A stretch of DNA of 64,000 bases from Paenibacillus sp. E222 (GCF_013401555.1 NZ_CP058552.1:6634001-6698000), one strand, 5' to 3'; positions 56,043-64,000 are shown, counted from the first letter of the stretch. Translations and numbers: made by a program. Notes: generated by a model from the sequence alone, not told the origin.

Positions 56043-56899
56043 ACATCCTCAGCCCCTATACCCCAAGCATTCAGCGCTTCACGGCAATGACTGGGCACAA
56101 TCCGTATCTCCGGAAACTGCTGATGCAACTGAACCAGTCTGTCAAAATTTCTTCGATACACCTGACGATCCGACATAATGATTCCAGCGAGTGCGTGAGG
56201 TCTGCGTTTCTCCTGAAAAGCACGACTCGACCACACGGCGTCCGCGCACAGAAAATAATCATGCGACTCGGTACTGAGCAAAATTCCCATCATGCCTTCC
56301 GCATGACCCGATACGTCAACACCCAGCAGACTGCCATCACCGAAAATATCGTATACCTGGGGAAAAGGAAAATCCTCACCCGCTCTCACCCATCGCTCTG
56401 GCTGCTTCGTAACAGGTAATGATCGCGCATCAAAGTCCTCTGGCAGCAGCCCAGACAGAAAGCCTGCCTTTACAGCCGCAATGGGGCCAAGTAAACGCAC
56501 GGCGTCATAGGCTCTTGGCAGGTAGATCAATTGCGCCTGTGGAAAATCCCGCACACCTGCAATATGATCCCCATGAAAGTGCGAGAGGATGATGTACCGA
56601 ATATCCGAAGCTTTCAACCCTATACGGGCCAGAAAATGCACCGCACTGTCTTCTTCACGATAGACCACAGGTGTAATGTGACGATACAGCGCGTTTGGCA
56701 AATGAGCGGTTTCCTTGAAAAAACGGGAGCTATATCCCGTGTCCAGCAGAATCGGACCATGTACAGGATGAATGATGCACGCAAAGCCGGCCGGAAAGGC
56801 CACCGGACGCAAACTTCCACCACGCAGCGTCAGAAACTCCGGATGTGTGCAGTAACCTGCTGCGCCCAGATGAAGTTTTACCGAGGTTGTTGTCAGCAT
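56039..56899 (-). CDS. Metallo-beta-lactamase-fold hydrolase
   Basis: A 286-residue metal-dependent hydrolase of the MBL superfamily. The metal site is complete: SHFHGDH (His107, His109, Asp111, His112), VSGHAEGMMG, and CADAVW, with SHC near the end. The overall pattern is like lactonases of the AHL-lactonase type and related thioesterases. GGAGGG precedes the ATG. It overlaps the dehydrogenase gene by seven bases. Within this operon it could hydrolyse a lactone or thioester intermediate; that is inference. Confidence 0.9.
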   Translation of the reverse strand: MLTTTSVKLHLGAAGYCTHPEFLTLRGGSLRPVAFPAGFACIIHPVHGPILLDTGYSSRFFKETAHLPNALYRHITPVVYREEDSAVHFLARIGLKASDIRYIILSHFHGDHIAGVRDFPQAQLIYLPRAYDAVRLLGPIAAVKAGFLSGLLPEDFDARSLPVTKQPERWVRAGEDFPFPQVYDIFGDGSLLGVDVSGHAEGMMGILLSTESHDYFLCADAVWSSRAFQEKRRPHALAGIIMSDRQVYRRNFDRLVQLHQQFPEIRIVPSHCREALNAWGIGAEDV

Positions 56900-57888
56900 G
56901 ATTCAGCCCTCCACCAGTCTGCAAATTGTTGTAACCCCTCATCAATGGTCAACCGAGGCACATACCCCAGCTTCTCGCGGGCATCCGTAATATCCAGCGT
57001 CTGCGGGATAGATAACGAACCAACCGTATACCGAGTCAATTGAGGTTCTCCTAACGCAGGAATCAAGCGATGTACACGTTCCAGCACTCCGGCTGCTCCG
57101 TATGCTGCTCTGTAGGGAATGTTTCGACGGCGTAAAGGCATTTCCAGCATGCCAAACAACGTACTCACCAAATCCTGGAACGGTCTCGGATCCCCATTGG
57201 AAATATTATAGGCACGACCCAGCGCTTCTGTCTTGGCATCCCGGCATAACAACAGCGCATCCACCACGTTATCCACACAAGTCAGGTCAATAAGTGCCTG
57301 TCCGCCTCCGATCATAGGTACACCCGATTTTGCATTTGCTGCAACGATTCTGGGAAAAAGGGTCTGGTCATACGGGCCAAAAATGGCTCTCGGACGAATC
57401 ATGATCGATGGAAGTCCATTAGCATGAGCCTTCAAAACCACTTGCTCAGCAAGCCGCTTGGTGGCAGCGTAATGATTGGCTGGTTTGGATGGCAAGGGGT
57501 CATTCTCATGTATGTCATATCGCGGACTGTAGTTAAAATATAAGCTCGGTGTTGATACATGAATGAAGCGCTGTACGCCACCTTTCATGCAACGGTCCAC
57601 CAAATGCTGTGTCCCCTCCACATTACTGCTGTAAAAATCCCGGTATTTGCCCCATGGCGACGATAACGCCGCACAGTGAAACACAACATCCTGACCCGAA
57701 CAGACCTCATTCACCGCCGCCTGATCTCGTATATCTCCGTTATAAAAGCGAATGCCTGCTGCCTCAAGCTGTGCACCGTGCCTTTGCTGGCGTCCCATAC
57801 CCGTAACTTGCCAGCCTTGCTCTGCAAGCCGTATCGCCAGATGCCTGCCCAGACATCCGGTTGCTCCTGTAACCAATGCTCTATTCAT
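56893..57888 (-). CDS. NAD(P)-dependent epimerase/3-beta-HSD-type dehydrogenase (OleD-like)
   Basis: A 331-residue extended SDR. NAD(P)-binding VTGATGCLG at the N-terminus, catalytic Ser112 and YAATK (Tyr140, Lys144). The 3-beta-HSD-type sequence pattern (PRAIFGPYDQTLFPRIVAAN, LIDLTCVDNVVDAL) resembles OleD, which reduces 2-alkyl-3-ketoacids in olefin synthesis. Similarity is by pattern from memory. Start overlaps the ATP-grasp stop by four bases, so translation is coupled. Confidence 0.88.
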   Translation of the reverse strand: MNRALVTGATGCLGRHLAIRLAEQGWQVTGMGRQQRHGAQLEAAGIRFYNGDIRDQAAVNEVCSGQDVVFHCAALSSPWGKYRDFYSSNVEGTQHLVDRCMKGGVQRFIHVSTPSLYFNYSPRYDIHENDPLPSKPANHYAATKRLAEQVVLKAHANGLPSIMIRPRAIFGPYDQTLFPRIVAANAKSGVPMIGGGQALIDLTCVDNVVDALLLCRDAKTEALGRAYNISNGDPRPFQDLVSTLFGMLEMPLRRRNIPYRAAYGAAGVLERVHRLIPALGEPQLTRYTVGSLSIPQTLDITDAREKLGYVPRLTIDEGLQQFADWWRAESC

Positions 57889-59186
57889 CGTTGTTCACCG
57901 TTCCATTCTATGTCGTGAGTCAAAGCTTCAGTCAGCGAAAACTTATGTTCCCTTGCCAGCCGCCAGGCGGATAGTACAATTGCAAATTGCTCAAACAAAG
58001 GTTTCACATCGTGTCTCATATACACCACATCCCTCGTTCCCCGCCAAGCTGTCATCCAAGTCCGCAGGCTGCCCTTCCCCCAGAGCTGCTGCAATCCACT
58101 TCCCAGCATCGGAAACATCAACATCGCTTTGCTTCCTTGCTTAGGGACGATTACCTTTGCTGCTTTCACCAGTTCTTCAGGTGCAATTAAAGCACGTACC
58201 AAACCATCACCAGGGTGAAACAGATGGATTCCACTGGTCGCCCTCGGATTACACTCAATGGCATACACTTGTCCGTCCTCTGTTTCAATAAAATCAAAAC
58301 CAATCTGCCCGCTAAACCCTGTCGCCTGTACAAATTGCCTTACCCACTCGTAAATCCCTTCATGTTCCACATGTTCAAAAAAAACACTCGCCCCTACGCT
58401 GCCCGTTCGATAGCGACTGTCGTAGGTCGTATGTGCAACGATTTTCCCTTCATAAGCTACGCTGTATGTACATAACATTTGCCCGGCAACATAAGCCTGC
58501 GCTACCCAAGGGGAAGCCGAGGATATTTCCATGTCACCAGGAGGATCATTCTGTAAACGGTGCTGCTTCATTTTACCCGCGTATATCTTCTGATCAGGTT
58601 CAGGTGCGCCTCCATCAAAGTCTGCTGTGGAGGATATCGGCATACGAACTCTGGCAGCAAAACGGGAATATACGGGCTTCCATACCCATTCCCCCTCTAT
58701 TTCCAGATCAGCCTGCGCTTCCATCCATTCCTGCCGACTGTTGATTAGACGGGTATCTGGAACCGAAAGGCCAAGCGACTCTGCAAGCTGGATAAAGTGA
58801 TATTTATGATGCAATTCATGCAGCTGCTCTATAGGCGAAACAAGTACACGGCAGTGATCACGCAGCCGCTCTGCTCCTTGAGCAATATAAAAAACTTCTT
58901 CACACATCGGAATCAACAAGTCGATCTGCCAGGCTTGAACCAGACTCTCCATCTCTAACAAGTAATTCTCTGTGTCATGACGTGGAGATGGAACCATGAA
59001 GCATTGCTCCACCGCACTGGACAATCTGCACAAATGACGCACCACGCTCTCCGCGACGTAAACCCGGTGACCCGCACGATGAAGCATACGCGCCAGATCA
59101 AGGGTTACCGGAGCCCGGCCGCCTGTGAGCAGCACATTTAAGGACGTGGATGATTGATGTCCATTCTTCGTGAATCTAGTAGTCAA
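57885..59186 (-). CDS. ATP-grasp ligase
   Basis: A 433-residue enzyme of the carbamoyl-phosphate-synthase-like ATP-grasp type. An N-terminal Rossmann-like part (NVLLTGGRAPVTLDLARMLH) precedes the ATP-grasp domain with GFDFIETEDGQVYAIECNPR and TSG, containing the Mg ligands. Such enzymes form acyl phosphates and join them to amines or thiols. The start is TTG at 59186, eight bases after GGAGG, inside the end of the ketosynthase gene (11-base overlap). The nucleophile and acid are not readable. Confidence 0.88.
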   Translation of the reverse strand: MTTRFTKNGHQSSTSLNVLLTGGRAPVTLDLARMLHRAGHRVYVAESVVRHLCRLSSAVEQCFMVPSPRHDTENYLLEMESLVQAWQIDLLIPMCEEVFYIAQGAERLRDHCRVLVSPIEQLHELHHKYHFIQLAESLGLSVPDTRLINSRQEWMEAQADLEIEGEWVWKPVYSRFAARVRMPISSTADFDGGAPEPDQKIYAGKMKQHRLQNDPPGDMEISSASPWVAQAYVAGQMLCTYSVAYEGKIVAHTTYDSRYRTGSVGASVFFEHVEHEGIYEWVRQFVQATGFSGQIGFDFIETEDGQVYAIECNPRATSGIHLFHPGDGLVRALIAPEELVKAAKVIVPKQGSKAMLMFPMLGSGLQQLWGKGSLRTWMTAWRGTRDVVYMRHDVKPLFEQFAIVLSAWRLAREHKFSLTEALTHDIEWNGEQR

Positions 59187-60177
59187 AAATAAGTCCTCCC
59201 AGTGATAATCCGGCGGCTGTACCGATCATTAGCACCCGATCTCCCCTCTGAATGCGCTGCTGCTTGATCGCTTCATGCAGCCCCATTGGAATGGAAGCGG
59301 CAATGGTATTGCCGTGATTTCGTGTAATGTCCATAAAACGGTCCTCTTCGATTCCCAGCTTCTTACGGATCAGCCTCATCGCCATGGCACTTCCCTGATG
59401 CGGAATCACCAATTGAAAATCCTTCATCTGATTACCGGTTGCCTGCAACATATCGTCCATAAATGCTGGCAATAACCTGGAAGCCATACGGAAGATGGCC
59501 TGTCCATCCATATGAAAAAGATAGGGCTCCGGCTGCTCTGCCACATAGTTCGAGGCATGCAGACGAGTGCCCCCACCGGCAATTTCCGAGAAGCGTGCGC
59601 CGCGGCTGTACGTTTTCAGCGAAGCATGTACAATCTGCGAAGACTCTCCCTCAGCGGATCGTTCAATAATGACAGCAGCCGCTCCATCACCGAACAGGGC
59701 AGCACTTTCCTTGTTCGACCAATTCAATCCCTTCGAAGCGATCTCTGTAGCTACAAGCAGCACCCTTTTATAACGCCCGGCATCCACCATATAGGAGATA
59801 ACATCCAACCCGTTCAGAAAACTTAAGCAAGTCGCATCCATGTCAAAAGCCGGTACCCCTGAATCCTGCTGCCCCATCGCCTGCTGAATGAATACCGCCG
59901 TACTGGGTAAAGGTTGTTCCTTCGTACCGCTCGTGCACACCAGACAGTCTATATCTGCGAACGTCAATCCCGCATCGGCAAGTGCGGCTTCAGCAGCCCT
60001 CGCTCCCATAAAGGAAGAGGTCTCTCCCCCCGAAGCGTAATGGCGAACACCTACACCTGTTGCTTTGCTGACCCAGCCCGCAGGCACCTGCAAACGGTGA
60101 TCCAACTCCTCGTCGGTTACTTCCTGTTCAGGCAAGTACTTGCCTGTTCCCACAATTCTCACTCTTCTAAGCTGCAT
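59176..60177 (-). CDS. Beta-ketoacyl synthase III family protein (FabH/OleA-like)
   Basis: A 333-residue thiolase-fold condensing enzyme. Catalytic triad by comparison with FabH: Cys117 (MDATCLSF), His260 (VIPHQGSAM) and Asn290 (NHGNTIAASIP). The usual HQAN motif is replaced by HQGS, so the acyl substrate or the carrier interaction may differ from housekeeping FabH. It is the first gene of the coupled block; GAGGTAGG precedes the ATG. No acyl-carrier protein gene lies nearby, which suits a CoA- or acid-using enzyme of the OleA type. Confidence 0.9.
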   Translation of the reverse strand: MQLRRVRIVGTGKYLPEQEVTDEELDHRLQVPAGWVSKATGVGVRHYASGGETSSFMGARAAEAALADAGLTFADIDCLVCTSGTKEQPLPSTAVFIQQAMGQQDSGVPAFDMDATCLSFLNGLDVISYMVDAGRYKRVLLVATEIASKGLNWSNKESAALFGDGAAAVIIERSAEGESSQIVHASLKTYSRGARFSEIAGGGTRLHASNYVAEQPEPYLFHMDGQAIFRMASRLLPAFMDDMLQATGNQMKDFQLVIPHQGSAMAMRLIRKKLGIEEDRFMDITRNHGNTIAASIPMGLHEAIKQQRIQRGDRVLMIGTAAGLSLGGLIFDY

Positions 60178-60214
60178 ATGACCTACCTCTTTCTCTTCTT
60201 CTGACTGATCGATA

Positions 60215-60241
60215 TAAGTACAACTAATGAATATTTACTTA
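60215..60241. promoter_or_regulatory. Short inverted repeat upstream of the ketosynthase gene
   Basis: TAAGTA (60215-60220) and TACTTA (60236-60241) flank 15 AT-rich bases, about 40 bases before the ketosynthase start. It could be an operator for a TetR- or MarR-like regulator, but none is nearby. A clear promoter is not visible in this gap. Confidence 0.3.
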
Positions 60242-60377
60242 CATTAAAACTCCGATGACAGAACAACCTTCCGATCGCTGTTATCCAGTGAATGTTTAGT
60301 CGAACATATCTAAATGAAAATTACACTTCACCCCGCCTGCCTAAACGCCATGACGAAGTGCAGAAAATACAGCAGAA

Positions 60378-60395
60378 GGGCAGATATCTCTGCCC
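60378..60395 (-). terminator. Hairpin after the epimerase gene
   Basis: GGGCAG and CTGCCC form a 6-bp stem around an ATATCT-containing loop. It stands 45 bases beyond the stop of the leftward epimerase gene but has only TTC after it, so termination is uncertain. Confidence 0.35.
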
Positions 60396-60440
60396 CTCCG
60401 ATGTGTTATCTTTTTTATTCAATCACGTTGATTCATTTCC

Positions 60441-61322
60441 TTACTTCAAAATCTCGGCCAGTGCAAGATCGAGCGTATCATATTTGAATGTAAATCCTTC
60501 TCTTTCCAGCCTTTCGGGAATCACCCAGCGACTTTTGAGAACCAGTTCTGTTTCGGTCCGAATGAATCGCGCTCCCAGTTCCAGCATCCAGCGAGGTGAA
60601 GGAAGTCCAATCCGAACTCCCATCTGCCGCCGCAGACTCTCCATAAGCTGGCGATTCGTAACAGGATGCGGAGAGGACGCATTAAATACACCCTCCAGCT
60701 GCGGATGCTGCTGAACATAGATCACCATGCGGAACAAATCTTCTATATGAATCCAGCTAAACTGCTGGGTTCCAGGCCCTTGTGATCCACCCAGCCCAAA
60801 GCGGACCAGATTGGTGAGTGGCTCCATGACGCCACCTTCTCCCAGCACAATGGCAATCCGTAATGCAATCTGACGTGTAGACGGCAGACTGAATTCAAAA
60901 AAAGCCTTTTCCCACGCCTTGGCGACATCTACCGAGAATCCGGAGCCAATCTCGCCCTCTTCCTCCGTCATGGGGCGATCTTCTGCATGTCTATATATGG
61001 TGGCCGTGCTTGAATTAATCCATAGTTCAGGAGGATTGCTGCACGCCAGAACAGACTCGCCCAAAATGCGGGTTGTGCGTGTTCTGGATTCCAGAATGAT
61101 TTTGCGGTTCTCGTCCGTGTAACGGCAGTTTACGGATTTTCCGGCCAGGTTAATCAGCAATTCTGCACCTTCAAGTGCCTGTATAATTCCAGCCTGGTTC
61201 TCCCAGGCAATATGACCGGGCTGGCGTGAGATAATGAGCACCTCATACCCAAGCTTCTTGAATCTTTGGGCAAAATCCTGACCTACAAACCCTGTTCCAC
61301 CCGCCAACACAACCTTTTTCAC
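60441..61322 (-). CDS. TIGR01777-type NAD(P)-binding epimerase (YfhF-like)
   Basis: A 293-residue extended SDR. It begins KKVVLAGGTGFVGQDFAQRF and shows LINLAGKSVNCRYTDENRK, typical of the SulA/YfhF-like TIGR01777 family. Function is unknown in general. The start is GTG with GAGGGGAT before it. It lies upstream of the ketosynthase operon on the same strand, with a 263-base gap and a possible hairpin between, so it may or may not be co-transcribed. Confidence 0.9.
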   Translation of the reverse strand: MKKVVLAGGTGFVGQDFAQRFKKLGYEVLIISRQPGHIAWENQAGIIQALEGAELLINLAGKSVNCRYTDENRKIILESRTRTTRILGESVLACSNPPELWINSSTATIYRHAEDRPMTEEEGEIGSGFSVDVAKAWEKAFFEFSLPSTRQIALRIAIVLGEGGVMEPLTNLVRFGLGGSQGPGTQQFSWIHIEDLFRMVIYVQQHPQLEGVFNASSPHPVTNRQLMESLRRQMGVRIGLPSPRWMLELGARFIRTETELVLKSRWVIPERLEREGFTFKYDTLDLALAEILK

Positions 61323-61403
61323 GGTATCCCCTCATTTCCCCATACTGGGTAAAGCAAGTACGCTATATAGGACTAACACCATCTGCGACCGTTTTGTTTG
61401 ATT

Positions 61404-61925
61404 TTAAATTGCGCCCAAGGCTGCGTATAAGCGATTGCGTTCTTCGATCGCCCAGGCGTTCGCTGGGTTTTGCTCCAACTGATACATGAGCTCATCATGG
61501 AAATCATGAATCATGAACCCTTCAGGCAAATTCCCCAGCATGGCTGTAAAATTGTATTCAGGCAGTTTTCTTTGTCCTTTACCGATCTGCTTCAACCATT
61601 CCATCCATTCGGCAAGCGTCAGCACTTCTGCCTGCCATAGTTCAGCCTGTAATCCAAGTGCATCCTGAAGCTGCTCATAAGCAGATGACTCGGAGAAGGG
61701 ACGACAAGCTTGCACAGCCAGTTCATACAACTCGATGACTGCGCGCCGCACCTCATGCTCAAGCTCAATCTCCAACCCTTCCATGAAGTCCTGAACTTTA
61801 ATTGTCCGCCCGTCATCATATAGTAATGGTGCGTGTGCCAACAGACGTACAATCTCTTCCATGTCATGCGCTGAAACTTTCTTTTGCTCATAGAGAGCAG
61901 GTAACATATATGCTGTAATGATCAT
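61404..61925 (-). CDS. Protein of unknown function
   Basis: A 173-residue, mostly helical, acidic, soluble-looking protein (MIITAYMLPALYEQKKVSAH, FMEGLEIELEHEVRRAVIEL). I do not recognise a family or catalytic motif, and there is no signal or membrane segment. GGAG precedes the ATG. It lies alone between a DJ-1 gene and the epimerase gene, all leftward. Confidence 0.8.
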   Translation of the reverse strand: MIITAYMLPALYEQKKVSAHDMEEIVRLLAHAPLLYDDGRTIKVQDFMEGLEIELEHEVRRAVIELYELAVQACRPFSESSAYEQLQDALGLQAELWQAEVLTLAEWMEWLKQIGKGQRKLPEYNFTAMLGNLPEGFMIHDFHDELMYQLEQNPANAWAIEERNRLYAALGAI

Positions 61926-61965
61926 TCACTCCTACATCGTTCTTCTATTAATGACGTATATTATA

Positions 61966-62523
61966 TCATGATTTGGCGTTGAAATATTTGAACACTTGAA
62001 TCGTTTCTTCCAGATCTTCAGCACCTGAATAGATATTCATCACTTTACCGATTTCGATTCCAAAATCCACATAAGCACTCGCCTTGGCTGTAATGATATG
62101 TCCATCAACAACAACACCTTCATTTACATATTTCCCTTGGGCTGTGACTGCTCTCATCTCGGATTCAGCATTAGTCGTAAATGATGTGCTGTCCAATATT
62201 TGTGCTTGACCGAACAATAATGTTCCTGCACAGATGGCTGCAATGGGCGTCTTGCGCTCATGAAGTTCTTTGATGAAGTACATCAAGTCCGGACGTTGCA
62301 GCATTGCCGTAACATCTCCTCCGGGAATGATGAAAAGGTCCACTTCGGACGGATTAATCTCATTTAGTAGAGCAGAGGGATTAACTGAAAATCCCTCATA
62401 TGACTGTAACGGTCCCTTTTCCAACGCCACCGTTATGATGTCTCCTTGCGTTTTCATAAAATAGCTGGCTAACATAATCTCAAAGGATACGTATCCTTCA
62501 AATAATAATATGTATGTTTTCAA
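61966..62523 (-). CDS. DJ-1/PfpI family protein
   Basis: A 185-residue DJ-1/ThiJ/PfpI superfamily protein with the nucleophile elbow IAAICAGTLLFGQA. It begins MKTYILLFEGYVSFEIMLAS. The start is TTG, nine bases after GGAGG. It lies 18 bases after the YdbC-like gene, so the two form an operon. A second DJ-1 protein is encoded at 52952-53533. Specific role unknown. Confidence 0.87.
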   Translation of the reverse strand: MKTYILLFEGYVSFEIMLASYFMKTQGDIITVALEKGPLQSYEGFSVNPSALLNEINPSEVDLFIIPGGDVTAMLQRPDLMYFIKELHERKTPIAAICAGTLLFGQAQILDSTSFTTNAESEMRAVTAQGKYVNEGVVVDGHIITAKASAYVDFGIEIGKVMNIYSGAEDLEETIQVFKYFNAKS

Positions 62524-62541
62524 ATTTAACTACCTCCTTCC

Positions 62542-63063
62542 TTATGGTTCTACTCTTGATACATTCCAGTCCGTAATTGTTGTAAAGCCTGCCTCCCATT
62601 GCATCCCATCAGGCACACCGTCCAGTGGTTTCCATCCGACAAAACTCATGGATGCGTCTGGATCATACGGTTGTAATAAAAGCCCATCAGGTATTGTAGC
62701 ATCTAACAAAGTCCCGGATTCTGTGCATTTATAAACGTAGAATTGATGTGATGCTTCTGCCTGAGAGACAAACATATTATTTACGTTAGCAGAGTACAAA
62801 CAAACGCTGATAGACGTGTATGTATCTATCTGACGGTTGTTGCTTATCAGCTGATCATGAGTCGACCTCATGAATTCGTCATAAGCAGTTTTGGTGCCCC
62901 ATATCGCCAGGATTACAGCTTGCCGGGGGTTCAACAGATTCCAGCCACCTCGTTGCATCACAAAACCCGGTGCCTTGATTAGTTCCCCCCACTTGGATTG
63001 CGCCGAATAAAATGCTTTTTGATGCTGCTCTTCTACTTCACACCAAATGATCTTAAATAGCAT
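62542..63063 (-). CDS. YdbC-like protein (DUF4937 type)
   Basis: A 173-residue protein resembling Bacillus YdbC by its start (MLFKIIWCEVEEQHQKAFYS) and by a monooxygenase-like N-terminal half (WGELIKAPGFVMQRGGWNLL). The C-terminal half (FTTITDWNVSRVEP at the end) is a separate part. No function is established. GAGGGTG precedes the ATG. It is the first gene of a pair with the DJ-1 gene. Confidence 0.72.
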   Translation of the reverse strand: MLFKIIWCEVEEQHQKAFYSAQSKWGELIKAPGFVMQRGGWNLLNPRQAVILAIWGTKTAYDEFMRSTHDQLISNNRQIDTYTSISVCLYSANVNNMFVSQAEASHQFYVYKCTESGTLLDATIPDGLLLQPYDPDASMSFVGWKPLDGVPDGMQWEAGFTTITDWNVSRVEP

Positions 63064-63161
63064 CGTAACACCCTCTCTTTCAAGTCACCACCCAATTCTA
63101 TTTCAGTCTTCCAACCATCTCATTGTACAAGATCCTTTCAGAATATTGGTATTTTTCACCA

Positions 63162-63204
63162 CAAAAAGACAGCCCTTTACGCTACTTGGCGTCGGTGGCT
63201 GTCT
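63162..63204 (-). terminator. Terminator-like hairpin in the repeat region
   Basis: AGACAGCC (63167-63174) and GGCTGTCT (63197-63204) form an 8-bp stem, followed on the minus strand by five T. No coding gene ends here; the nearest leftward gene upstream ends 540 bases away and has its own terminator at 63661-63702. Confidence 0.72.
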
Positions 63205-63292
63205 GCATGTAAGCACATTATAAATGATCAGTAAGCAAACATAATATGTAGGATTATTAAAGATTATTTAAGATGTGTAAGCATTTTCTTTT

Positions 63293-63488
63293 CCTAAGGA
63301 ACATAAGACGTCTTATTTGGCCTCTAAACCCTCTTTTACAATCGTAAGGAACCTCAGGCGTGTTATTTCCTAAAAATGCCCTAAAAAAACGCTATAACAG
63401 CCCTAAATTCCGATATAGCTTGTCTCAGATTCCTTAGCCTTCTCAGAATACTTTACCCCCCTTAATAACACGTCTCAGGTTCGTTAAG
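63293..63488. repeat. Four-copy 26-bp repeat, two direct and two inverted, 50-bp period
   Basis: Copies at 63293-63318 and 63343-63368 (plus) and 63412-63437 and 63463-63488 (minus). The consensus in one orientation is TAAGGAACCTGAGACGTGTT followed by ATT. Distances are exactly 50 bases between the two plus copies, and about 50 between the two minus copies (equal anchor distance), and the set is symmetric around 63390. The rest of the gene-free stretch (63064-63292, 63489-63743) holds no coding frame I can support. Confidence 0.85.
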
Positions 63489-63660
63489 CGCTCCACCCTC
63501 TGCTTCAACCGATAGGGAGAGGGACGTCCACGATTTCGACGAAGCGGAGGTTGAACGAAGATCTTACAATGAATATTTTGCCCTCAAATCATTTTTCGAT
63601 CGCAGTTACCCTCATATTTTCCTTTCCATACTTTTCAGAATGTAAAGATATTAGATAACA

Positions 63661-63702
63661 AAAAAAGCAATGCTCCACTCGTTTAAGAGTGAGGCATTGC
63701 CT
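63661..63702 (-). terminator. Terminator of the DUF218 gene
   Basis: GCAATGCCTCACTC pairs with GAGTGGAGCATTGC on the minus strand, followed by seven T. It lies 41 bases beyond the stop of the partial gene. Confidence 0.92.
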
Positions 63703-63743
63703 ATTTTAATTTATACGTCGTAAACTGAAAAACCTTCTCGGGT

Positions 63744-64000
63744 TTATCGCGTTAACAGATAGAGTAATGCTTTGATTGTCCCAAAATACTCCCGGATCAT
63801 ATTGATCGGTTTCAGATAACCCGGTGAAGGAGCCGATATACCATATTCAGCGGCGTAACCGTTCTTGGCGGCCAGATACTTGGATCTGAACATATGGTAA
63901 TCACTTGTGACAATCATGATCTCGGGATGCTCCAGCCCGGATGCATCAATGATTTTTTTGGAAAAAGCCATATTCTCCTGGGTGCTCGTCGATCGATCTT
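63744..64000 (-). CDS. DUF218/YdcF-family protein, partial (5' part missing)
   Basis: The visible C-terminal part (about 85 residues) belongs to the DUF218/YdcF/SanA-like family of membrane-linked proteins: IMIVTSDYHMFRSKYLAAKN is the family hallmark. The frame continues past an internal ATG at 63971 to the window edge, reading DRSTSTQENMAFSKKIIDAS, which contains the conserved ST.EN pattern, so that ATG is not the start. Function unknown; roles in envelope maintenance are suggested for relatives. Confidence 0.85.
   Translation of the reverse strand, partial: DRSTSTQENMAFSKKIIDASGLEHPEIMIVTSDYHMFRSKYLAAKNGYAAEYGISAPSPGYLKPINMIREYFGTIKALLYLLTR

Overview
The window looks like a chromosomal segment of a low-to-mid GC Gram-positive of the Paenibacillus type. 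The basis is strong AGGAGG-type ribosome binding sites, a leucine T-box in front of ilvB, a PerR box in front of a peroxiredoxin, an infC-rpmI-rplT operon with a Bacillus-like leader, an S-layer-homology protein, Lpl-type sugar uptake genes with a membrane-bound AraC regulator, and many lipoproteins. The genus is inferred from gene content; no rRNA or tRNA gene is present. I see no phage, insertion sequence, integrase or CRISPR array.

Layout. 0-9 kb: a PerR-type peroxiredoxin gene, leuB, a divergent aldo/keto reductase, and the ilvB-ilvN-ilvC-leuA operon read leftward from a T-box leader at about 9.05 kb. 9-10 kb: an acetyltransferase and a Gly/Pro/Tyr-tailed protein. 10-15.3 kb: a nucleoside-type BMP/ABC importer (nupN-O-P-Q order). 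15.8-17.2 kb: infC-rpmI-rplT, with an AUU start for infC and a probable L20-type attenuator. 17.3-21 kb: cell-envelope genes (family 2 glycosyltransferase, PAP2 phosphatase, UgtP-like glycolipid glycosyltransferase). 21-27.2 kb: a sugar ABC importer without its own ATPase, divergent from a transmembrane AraC regulator. 27.3-32.4 kb: trmB, a small protein, the tRNA-modification pair mnmL-mnmM, manA and a lysophospholipase-like hydrolase. 32.6-36.7 kb: odhAB. 37.4-42.4 kb: an SLH-anchored protein and a 1225-residue secreted Ig-like protein in one operon.

42.7-54 kb is an accessory stretch of small enzymes (Nudix, GNAT, cupin, NTF2-like, DUF3891, DJ-1, kinase-like) around coaA, murI and a lipoprotein. 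It includes one GNAT gene with an internal in-frame deletion and two short membrane proteins (42 and 40 residues) that are easily missed in annotation.

53.7-60.2 kb is the most interesting part: a leftward, translationally coupled operon encoding a FabH/OleA-like ketosynthase, an ATP-grasp ligase, an OleD-like NAD(P)-dependent dehydrogenase, a metallo-beta-lactamase-fold hydrolase and a PaaK/F390-synthetase-like adenylate-forming enzyme, probably with a trailing SDR. It reads like a small pathway that condenses acyl chains, reduces the product, activates the acid and conjugates it, with no carrier protein nearby; the product cannot be read from sequence. To its right lie a TIGR01777-type epimerase, an unknown protein, a second DJ-1 protein and a YdbC-like protein. 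Then comes a gene-free stretch (63.09-63.74 kb) with four copies of a ~26-bp motif in a symmetric two-plus-two arrangement with 50-bp periodicity. The right edge cuts a DUF218/YdcF-type gene.
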